From positions 1 to 6,788 of the forward strand of contig JAHCKI010000129.1 of assembly GCA_026125865.1 (NCBI GenBank): 6,788 nucleotides of DNA, in the 5' to 3' direction. Positions 1-5,371 of this stretch are shown here, piece by piece (the first letter of the stretch is position 1; each line of letters begins with the position of its first letter). The notes under the pieces were generated by a model that did no database searches, was not told the origin of the DNA, and saw only the letters and a program-made list of their open reading frames with translations. This DNA comes from Rhodospirillales bacterium (GTDB lineage: Bacteria; Pseudomonadota; Alphaproteobacteria; Rhodospirillales; Defluviicoccaceae). Position numbers and translations under genes: made by a program.

Positions 1-1
1 G

Positions 2-187
2 GAAATTCTCCGCGACAACGAAGATCTTCCGTTCGAAGAGCGGAAACGTTTCCTCGACGCGCTGCTGCAGGACAACGGACGCCTGGAATCCGTCGTCAAC
101 CGTCTCCTTCGCACCATCGAAAATCAAGCGAAGCGCGATCGCCGCCATGCGAAAAGCCTCATGCGGCTGGGAGAAACGATTGGCTGA
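2..187 (+). CDS. C-terminal end of a histidine-kinase-like protein (DHp/HisKA helix), partial at the window edge
   Basis: The reading frame is open from the first bases and ends at TGA 185-187, giving 61 codons of a protein whose start is outside the window. The first roughly 40 residues, beginning EILRDNEDLPFEERKRFLDA and continuing LLQDNGRLESVVNRLLRTIE, match the usual pattern of the second part of a histidine-kinase dimerisation hairpin: an acidic linker, then a helix with an (E/D)xxRLxxxxNxLL pattern. The phospho-accepting histidine would lie upstream and is not visible. In ordinary kinases this helix is followed by about 120 residues of HATPase_c; here only some 20 basic residues follow before the stop. 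The gene is therefore a truncated kinase, a kinase-like sensor without its own ATPase, or a stand-alone phosphotransfer protein. It converges on the minus-strand operon with 17 bp between stops. The fold assignment is fairly sure; the function is open. Confidence 0.7.
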   Translation, partial: EILRDNEDLPFEERKRFLDALLQDNGRLESVVNRLLRTIENQAKRDRRHAKSLMRLGETIG

Positions 188-204
188 AGCACGGTGCGAT
201 ATGA

Positions 205-2223
205 TCAACTTAGCTTTAGTCGCCCAAGATACCGGCAGGTCACCTGCGTCGGTCCGTTGGGTGTCAGCGTGGCTGCCGCCTCCTTGCTGAAGCGTGCGGC
301 ATCGAATTGATGGCCGATCTGGGGCTTGATTGGCTGCGCCGTCGATATGTCGGCCAGCCAAGGCGGCGGGGACGGCACGGCGTCGGCGCGCAAAAGAAAC
401 ATGCGTCCGACCTGCACGCCGATCGCCGGCCCCTTGGCTTCGCTGCCCGTCGTCATGTTCTTTTCGGCGGCATAGGCTACTCGGCCGGAAGCGCCAATCA
501 GGATCCCGATACTACCCGCCGCTATGCCGGGTCCGGCACGCTTGAGAAGCTCCGCTGCCGCTTGCCGCCCGAGCGGTGTTCCCGCTTGCGAAAGCAGCGC
601 CTGTCGCGCGGCGTTCGCCGCCGCCGCCCCGCGTGGCACCGCCGTCCCTTGAACGGTCGCGCGCACAGCCTGCTGCATCGCTTGGCGTTGCAGCGCTGAT
701 TCCGCCGCCTCCTGAAGCAGAGCCTCTTCCATGATCTCTTGTTGCATCGCTACCCGCACGACCTGCTGCGGAACGGTCTCCGTAACCGCGACTCGCGCCC
801 CGGTCGTAACCGCCATCTCAGTTGCCGTTTCGACAGCAATGGCGCCGAACCCCAGTTCGGCCGCAATCAATGGTGCCGTAAAATAGATCGTCGCTGCGGC
901 GACGACCAGGATGACGAGAACGACAACCGTCCGTTTGCCCGGATTCTCGTTGCCCCATTTCACCAGATCGGTGAACGCGTCCAGGCCAAAAGCCTTGGCT
1001 TGGGATAGAAACGTATTGACCTCGATGACCATGTCCATCACCCCCAGCGAGCCGCGGTCCTTGGCATACCCGTACCAGCGCAGCGGAGTCCGTGAGATCA
1101 CGGTCAGCAAGTTCAACAAAGGCAGTGCATCACTTGCCAGCTGTGAAAAAAAAGCCTCGTCGCAGCAGACAAGATACTCCTCTCCCGGAAGGCCGATGCC
1201 GCGACTGATCAAAGCCTCGCGCATCGCCGTTTGGGTCGATCGGAGGAGCGGCAGGATCTCGACGAACGTCAACTCGATCAGAGGAAACCGCGGTGTATAG
1301 AGCAGGGGCGCCACCTGCGGCTCGATCTCCAAGCCGTTCCCTCGCGCAATCGCTGCCGGTTCAAACACCAGGAACGCCTGACGCACCGCGTTTCGAACCT
1401 CTTCCGGCTGGGTTGCGGTGGCGCAGATGATCCACGCGTGGACGAGATCGCGGGCGATACGAACGGCCACGGCATCGGTCCGATCCTTTTCGACTTCGAT
1501 CGCGACGCAGATCCTGTAAAGCAGCAACCCATGGGGCATTCTTCCGCCATTCCTTACGCTATGGCGGCTGGCCTCGAGGTACAGTTCGATCCGGCCGATC
1601 CCTTCCCTCACCATGGCGACCTTGACCGCGCTCCGCCATTGATCGAGTTGCGCCTTGCTTCGCATCAGGAGCGGGATGTGGGCGATGCCACGGTTGTAGA
1701 AGATGTCGGGATAGGTGGTGCCAGCCACGTAGGGCAGACCGGCGTCGGAATAGTACTTTCTTACACCATCGACCTTGTCACGGCCGTCACTCTGGCCTTT
1801 GTAATTGGCCGGCTTGATCTCGTAGAATTCGTGACGGTTGCCCTTTTCGGCGATTAACACCGGCACTCGCGGAATCCGTGTCAAGCTTGAAACCGATTGA
1901 AACAGGGCAGAAGTTTTAAGCTTTTCCCGATCGATGCCTCGAAAGGTAAGGATGTCCGGGATCGGCGAGGAGCGCAGGGCGGCGCGTTTGGCCGCGCTCA
2001 GGCGATGGCGCCGATCCAGGATGGCAAGATGGTTCTCGATGCGCTTCTCCAAAGGCCCCTCGTCCCACCAATCCCGCTCCTTTTCGCCGAGCACGCTGCC
2101 GTGGGTAAGGGTGAGGTAGTCCCGAATGATCGCCGGCTCGGCGATCTCGGAACCGAAGTATTGGGCTTCGGTCCTCGAGAGAGTCTTTCCCGGCGCGAAA
2201 CAGGTGGTGATCCGCACGGCCAT
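205..2223 (-). CDS. Uncharacterised 672-aa membrane-anchored protein with a possible degenerate PD-(D/E)XK-like N-terminal motif; second gene of operon
   Basis: I do not recognise this protein. The start is ATG at 2223-2221, 19 nt after the stop of the upstream gene, with GAGGT 10 nt before it. The frame stays open further upstream, but those codons lie over the neighbour's C-terminus and translate to low-complexity Arg/Ser/Thr/Pro-rich sequence, so they are a shadow. Seen in order: charged N-terminus (1-85); PIPDI (87-91); a strand-like segment ending FYEIKPAN (133-140), then a helix with KYY and a TTYPDIFY segment (169-176), reminiscent of restriction-endonuclease-fold domains; a mixed region (180-425) with CC at 353-354; a strong transmembrane segment (431-455) preceded by Lys-Arg, suggesting a cytoplasmic N-terminal part; an Ala/Gln/Glu-rich helical region (about 462-560); a second weaker hydrophobic stretch (563-586); and a Pro-rich C-terminus. 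The spacing and the Pro-Val where Pro-Asp is expected make nuclease activity doubtful. The gene is very probably real; its role is unknown and is inferred to be linked to its operon partner. Confidence 0.85.
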   Translation of the reverse strand: MAVRITTCFAPGKTLSRTEAQYFGSEIAEPAIIRDYLTLTHGSVLGEKERDWWDEGPLEKRIENHLAILDRRHRLSAAKRAALRSSPIPDILTFRGIDREKLKTSALFQSVSSLTRIPRVPVLIAEKGNRHEFYEIKPANYKGQSDGRDKVDGVRKYYSDAGLPYVAGTTYPDIFYNRGIAHIPLLMRSKAQLDQWRSAVKVAMVREGIGRIELYLEASRHSVRNGGRMPHGLLLYRICVAIEVEKDRTDAVAVRIARDLVHAWIICATATQPEEVRNAVRQAFLVFEPAAIARGNGLEIEPQVAPLLYTPRFPLIELTFVEILPLLRSTQTAMREALISRGIGLPGEEYLVCCDEAFFSQLASDALPLLNLLTVISRTPLRWYGYAKDRGSLGVMDMVIEVNTFLSQAKAFGLDAFTDLVKWGNENPGKRTVVVLVILVVAAATIYFTAPLIAAELGFGAIAVETATEMAVTTGARVAVTETVPQQVVRVAMQQEIMEEALLQEAAESALQRQAMQQAVRATVQGTAVPRGAAAANAARQALLSQAGTPLGRQAAAELLKRAGPGIAAGSIGILIGASGRVAYAAEKNMTTGSEAKGPAIGVQVGRMFLLRADAVPSPPPWLADISTAQPIKPQIGHQFDAARFSKEAAATLTPNGPTQVTCRYLGRLKLS

Positions 2224-2242
2224 AGCGGCGGCGACCTCTGAC
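2224..2242 (-). promoter_or_regulatory. Intercistronic gap with ribosome binding site for the 672-aa gene
   Basis: The 19-nt gap between the TAG stop (2245-2243) and the next ATG (2223-2221) contains GAGGT on the minus strand (plus-strand positions 2234-2238), 10 nt from the start codon. This decides the start and supports co-transcription of the two genes. Confidence 0.65.
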
Positions 2243-4807
2243 CTACGCCACGTTTTCGAGCTTCGCGTCGATTTCGATATCGATACCGCTCGTCGGCGTA
2301 TAGTCGAACCAACTGGCGACCAACGATGCCCCGGCCGCGGCCGAAATATCGGCGTCCAGGCCCTCTCCGCCCGCGGTGCCGTCCGCGCCGAGCGAAAGGA
2401 GGTCGTAGTCGTTGCCGCTGCCCGGGTTCCGGTAAACCAAGTCGGTACCCCAAGCGTCCCTGAACGGGGCCCCCGCCAGCACCGACAGATCGGCCGGATA
2501 GGCGTTGTTGGCGTCGTGATAGGCGTCGATGAGCTTGATGACCGCCTGCATGGTGTCCCAGGTCTTGCGCTGTTCGGGGTAGAGAAGCGGCCGCGCATGT
2601 GTTTCCGGGTTGGCCGGCGGCACGCCGGCATAGTTGGTGCGGGCGAACGCCGCTATTTCCTCTGCGACGGAGATATAGGGCGAGTTGCCGGTACCCGAAA
2701 AAACGCCTGTTTCCAGGAGTTCCGTAAACGTCTCCTCGAAGCCTGGCCGGATGGGTACGACGACGCGGGCATAGCCCGCGCGCAGGAAATCGCGGTGATT
2801 GGGGTCCGGGTGCTCGAACAGCATTTTTTCACGGGCAACGTCGTCCGAGCCCCAAAAATAGGGGTAAAGGAAATAGAGCAGATTCTCCCATTCAACGGCA
2901 TGGTGGATGTATTTTACGAAGTCGCCGAAGCCCGCCGCCGTCGCCCATTCGTTTTTCGTGAGTTGGCGGAACGTATCGGCTCCCGGCCAATCGTCGGGTA
3001 GTTGGTTTTGCTCCATGCTGACCAGCTTCTCCATCACTTTTCCGACGTCGGTGGGCGTCGGATCGAAATCCGCGCCGATCAGCCAGTACAGAGTCTCGCG
3101 AATCAATTCCTCGCGTTCGAGGCGGCGCAGAGTCAATGTGTCCTTGCCCGCCAGTTCCATCCACAGCCGATCACGTTCGGCCTGCTGTCGGGCAATCTGT
3201 TCCTGCCAAGCGGCGAATGCCGTATCGCGCAGCGTAGTCCAACTCTTGGTCTGCCACGCGAGCAGAATGGCGCCGGTGCGTATCGCGTCCATTCGCACCT
3301 GGACAACCATTCGATTGACCGCCGGATAGTAAAGGAACCAGCTTGCCTGCCGACCGCCCCCAAAGCCCGCCGATTCCAGCTTCACGCTTCCGCCAATCAT
3401 CCCTGGGACGCTCTCGGTGTCGGGAAAGAAGGTCATCGTGGTGTTCGGCGGATAGACGAGAAACGGCTGGGACGGCGGTAAGACGGGGCTGCTCGGGTCG
3501 TGGTTCGCCGTCCAGAGACCGTTGCACGTGACGGAGTTCGTTTGCATCGTGTACCCATCCGGAGCCACGAAGTCGAAGATCTCCATTCCTCCATTGGGAT
3601 CCTGCAGCGATCGTGAAATGCTAATCGGTATCGTCTTCTCGGGTGGAGGGTCGATCACCGAACCATATTTCGCGGCTTCCGCTTTCCAGTTCGCCTCGGT
3701 CAAATCGTGGGGCTTCAAGGGGAACGCAAAGGGCTTGCGGATGTCAGCGTCGAGTTCACGAACACGGCGATAAAGCGCCCACAGACGAGCGCCGGGATGG
3801 GGAATGGCAATGTCGAAGGTCAATCGCAAACCATAGCGGAAGAGATCGGTCCGCCATTTCCGCATCAAGCGGTAGTAGTCGACGCGGATCGCCCGGTCGT
3901 CATGGGGGTTGGTGATGGTCCGAAACGAGCTGTCCTCGACTTCCCGTTTCGTCTCCAACTTGGCCGAAACCTTGTGTTCCTGCCGCGTTCGCGCTGAAGC
4001 CTTCTCCGTCACCTCGCGCGTTCGCTGCGCGCTCTGTTTCATGGCCTCCCGATTCTCGGAACTCTGATTCAAGCCGACCGAAATCGACATCGACACCGGT
4101 CCGTAACCGCCCGAAATGTGAGACGAGAAATTGAAAGCACTGGCGTGCTTCGACTCGTTCTCCGTCGATATCGATACGTCGGTCTTTTCGGCGACCCCGC
4201 GTTCACTATAGCTCTCGAAATAATCCTGGACGATGCGCTCGTATTCCTCGCTGGACATCGACCATTCCTTATGGGAAATCGTGACCGTCTCCTTCGGCGC
4301 CAGGGGAACGGTGAACATCAGCTCGCCGCGCTGGATGCCGGCTGGGTACATTTCGATGCGTTCCAAATGCAGGCGCCCGACCGGCGCAGTTTTCAGGCGT
4401 TTCTGAAAAGCCTGAATCTGGAGATCCAGTTTTCCGGCGTTGGGCCCTTGGGCCATGGTTGCTGCGACATACAACAACAGGCTCGCGGGAACGGCGGCGG
4501 CGAGCGGCGCCAGTGTCAGGTTGGTCGCCGCCTCGTTCCGGGTATCGGCCATTGTCTGAACGATCGTATTGAGTTTGGCAATGCCATCGCGCCAAGACTC
4601 CGTCTCCCCCTGACCGAGGCCTCGTCTCGCCATGTTTTTGCGAGCATTCGCCACATTTTCCGGCAGCATCGCGATCCGCCGGATGAAGTTAATCTTGTCG
4701 AGGGCCCGACCGCTCTCCTGTTCTACTCGATGATGTTCATCAGCGGTGAGTTCGGTCATGACGTAACTGGCCGAACGCAAGATTCTCTTGCTGTTGGTTA
4801 GCTCCAT
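2243..4807 (-). CDS. Uncharacterised 854-aa protein with C-terminal GspG-like (T2SSG) domain; first gene of operon
   Basis: I do not recognise the whole protein. Seen in order: a charged helical N-terminus (1-90); one hydrophobic Ala/Leu-rich segment (about 95-119), a possible single membrane helix; a strand-like segment GELMFTVPLAPKETVTIS (161-178); an acidic, aromatic helix (181-201); a Ser-rich alternating polar/hydrophobic stretch around Gly-Gly-Tyr-Gly (209-251); a highly charged helix (252-291); an RVDYYRLMRKWRTDLFRYGL block (308-327); an Asn/Pro/Gly-rich presumably beta region (390-500); a long charged helix (522-575); an aromatic block with LLYFLYPYFWG (643-653) followed by a segment ending RVVVPIRPGFEE (681-692); and a GspG-like domain (about 749-822) with YP, DAWGT, YDLLSLGADG and GGEGLDADI. 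There is no prepilin leader, so it is not itself a pseudopilin. Only one cysteine (429) is present. ATG 4807 is chosen because AAGGG lies 8 nt upstream; the in-frame Met17 has no such site. The role is unknown; an envelope- or secretion-linked function is inference. Confidence 0.88.
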   Translation of the reverse strand: MELTNSKRILRSASYVMTELTADEHHRVEQESGRALDKINFIRRIAMLPENVANARKNMARRGLGQGETESWRDGIAKLNTIVQTMADTRNEAATNLTLAPLAAAVPASLLLYVAATMAQGPNAGKLDLQIQAFQKRLKTAPVGRLHLERIEMYPAGIQRGELMFTVPLAPKETVTISHKEWSMSSEEYERIVQDYFESYSERGVAEKTDVSISTENESKHASAFNFSSHISGGYGPVSMSISVGLNQSSENREAMKQSAQRTREVTEKASARTRQEHKVSAKLETKREVEDSSFRTITNPHDDRAIRVDYYRLMRKWRTDLFRYGLRLTFDIAIPHPGARLWALYRRVRELDADIRKPFAFPLKPHDLTEANWKAEAAKYGSVIDPPPEKTIPISISRSLQDPNGGMEIFDFVAPDGYTMQTNSVTCNGLWTANHDPSSPVLPPSQPFLVYPPNTTMTFFPDTESVPGMIGGSVKLESAGFGGGRQASWFLYYPAVNRMVVQVRMDAIRTGAILLAWQTKSWTTLRDTAFAAWQEQIARQQAERDRLWMELAGKDTLTLRRLEREELIRETLYWLIGADFDPTPTDVGKVMEKLVSMEQNQLPDDWPGADTFRQLTKNEWATAAGFGDFVKYIHHAVEWENLLYFLYPYFWGSDDVAREKMLFEHPDPNHRDFLRAGYARVVVPIRPGFEETFTELLETGVFSGTGNSPYISVAEEIAAFARTNYAGVPPANPETHARPLLYPEQRKTWDTMQAVIKLIDAYHDANNAYPADLSVLAGAPFRDAWGTDLVYRNPGSGNDYDLLSLGADGTAGGEGLDADISAAAGASLVASWFDYTPTSGIDIEIDAKLENVA

Positions 4808-4820
4808 GTCTCCCGCCCTT
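4808..4820 (-). promoter_or_regulatory. Ribosome binding site of the 854-aa gene
   Basis: On the minus strand AAGGG (plus-strand 4816-4820) stands 8 nt before the ATG at 4807-4805. A second purine block, GGGAG (4810-4814), is only 2 nt from the start and probably too close to be the main site. This supports Met1 over Met17. Confidence 0.6.
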
Positions 4821-4831
4821 TATTGCAAAGC

Positions 4832-4842
4832 TTTCCGGGAAA
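4832..4842. repeat. 11-bp odd palindrome TTTCCGGGAAA upstream of the operon
   Basis: TTTCC, one central G, then GGAAA form a perfect dyad centred about 30 bp before the operon start codon. It sits where an operator could influence transcription or where the 5' leader would lie. No regulator can be assigned, and an 11-bp dyad can arise by chance. Confidence 0.3.
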
Positions 4843-4895
4843 ACTGTCTTGCCTCTTTGCGAGCCCGCAATCCGGCAGACAAATTCGGCGTGATT

Positions 4896-4965
4896 TTCCA
4901 TCCTGAAGGCAAACCGCGGCACGTGCTGCGTCCGTCGGAACCCGTGCTGGAAACGAAGGATGGAA
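4896..4965. repeat. 9-bp perfect inverted repeat enclosing a 7-bp direct repeat
   Basis: TTCCATCCT at 4896-4904 is the exact reverse complement of AGGATGGAA at 4957-4965, with a 52-bp interval. Inside it, CGTGCTG occurs twice (4922-4928 and 4943-4949) with starts exactly 21 bp apart, about two helical turns. This arrangement is compatible with a regulator-binding region upstream of the minus-strand operon, but chance is not excluded. Confidence 0.35.
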
Positions 4966-5063
4966 CAACAATGCAAATCAGCCCGAAGGGGGCGTTGGAG
5001 ACGGCCTCATGCCGCCTTCCGGCTCGGCGACCCCTTGTCGGATAGTTGTCCCGCGCACGAGCC

Positions 5064-5085
5064 GAGTGTCCACTTGGTGAGTGTC
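5064..5085. repeat. Direct repeat GAGTGTC, two copies 15 bp apart
   Basis: GAGTGTC is seen at 5064-5070 and again at 5079-5085, with a short CACT/AGTG dyad overlapping them (5071-5074 with 5080-5083). The pair lies about 35-60 bp upstream of the proposed enolase -35 element, where an activator could bind. No known motif is recognised. Confidence 0.25.
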
Positions 5086-5121
5086 GAAGATCCCCGCAAG
5101 AGCAGCCATCAGAAATTTTTT

Positions 5122-5150
5122 TTGGTCGGTGCGGAATTGGCCCCTACAAT
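5122..5150 (+). promoter_or_regulatory. Predicted sigma-70-type promoter for enolase
   Basis: TTGGTC (5122-5127; 3 of 6 consensus bases) and TACAAT (5145-5150; 5 of 6) are separated by exactly 17 bp. A run of eight T (5116-5123) overlaps the -35 box and could act as an UP-like element. Transcription would begin near 5157, giving an untranslated leader of roughly 215 nt before the enolase ATG. The -10 and the spacing are good; the -35 is weak. Confidence 0.45.
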
Positions 5151-5306
5151 ATCCTTCGAGCCGCATCCGTGTGTCCAAGCTGAACAGACCCTTCATTTCG
5201 GAGCGCCGTGCGATCAGGTTTTACTGATTTGATCGATCGAAGTTCCGGCCCCACGCTGGACAGAATCGGACGTTGCGGGTATGAGTCGCACATAGCTGGC
5301 GGGACC

Positions 5307-5318
5307 GGGCTTCGGCCC
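5307..5318 (+). other. UUCG tetraloop hairpin in the enolase leader
   Basis: GGGC TTCG GCCC forms a 4-bp GC stem closed by the very stable TTCG tetraloop, 53 nt before the enolase start codon. There is no T run after it, so it is not an intrinsic terminator. It may stabilise the leader RNA or be incidental. A competing pairing of 5300-5306 with 5314-5320 is also possible with one mismatch. Confidence 0.4.
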
Positions 5319-5356
5319 CGATTCACTTTCATTCGGTTTCATAGCGCCCCAGGGGA

Positions 5357-5362
5357 GAGGAG
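5357..5362 (+). promoter_or_regulatory. Ribosome binding site of enolase
   Basis: GAGGAG lies 9 nt before the ATG at 5372. It is a near-consensus site and fixes the start, in agreement with the usual enolase N-terminus. Confidence 0.85.
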
Positions 5363-5371
5363 CATCCTGAA

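Larger units (their letters stand above)
4808..5371. other. 564-bp divergent intergenic region between the two-gene operon and enolase
   Basis: No convincing gene is seen here. Two open frames of 72 codons (minus, 5196-4978) and 85 codons (plus, 4788-5045) lack a good ribosome binding site, show no clear third-position bias, and resemble nothing I know. The region should hold the promoters of both divergent units. It contains a plausible enolase promoter (5122-5150), a T8 tract (5116-5123), a perfect 9-bp inverted repeat (4896-4904 with 4957-4965), short direct repeats, an 11-bp palindrome near the operon start (4832-4842) and a UUCG hairpin (5307-5318). No clear minus-strand promoter and no recognisable riboswitch were found. 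Confidence 0.6.

Noticed and set aside
1231..1857. 208-codon plus-strand frame opposite the 672-aa gene
   Set aside because: It is an antisense shadow with Asp/Arg-rich translation and no domain features.
2224..2631. Upstream extension of the 672-aa gene to an 808-aa frame starting at 2631
   Set aside because: The extra 136 residues overlap the C-terminus of the 854-aa gene in another frame and translate to Arg/Ser/Thr/Pro-rich sequence. The ATG at 2223 has a ribosome binding site and the right spacing.
2126..3001. 291-codon plus-strand frame opposite the operon
   Set aside because: It lies antisense across both operon genes, is Arg/Val-rich, and has no recognisable motif; the minus-strand frames carry the coherent domains.
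4788..5045. 85-codon plus-strand frame at the operon start
   Set aside because: It begins inside the 854-aa gene on the opposite strand, lacks a ribosome binding site and covers the expected promoter region of the operon.
5086..5123. Intrinsic terminator ending in the T8 tract
   Set aside because: No stable GC hairpin lies directly before the T run; the nearest short stem (5071-5083) is more than 30 bp away and only 4 bp long.
4978..5196. 72-codon minus-strand frame in the intergenic region
   Set aside because: It has no ribosome binding site, no clear codon bias and no known family, and it runs across the proposed enolase promoter. It is not excluded as a small gene but is unsupported.
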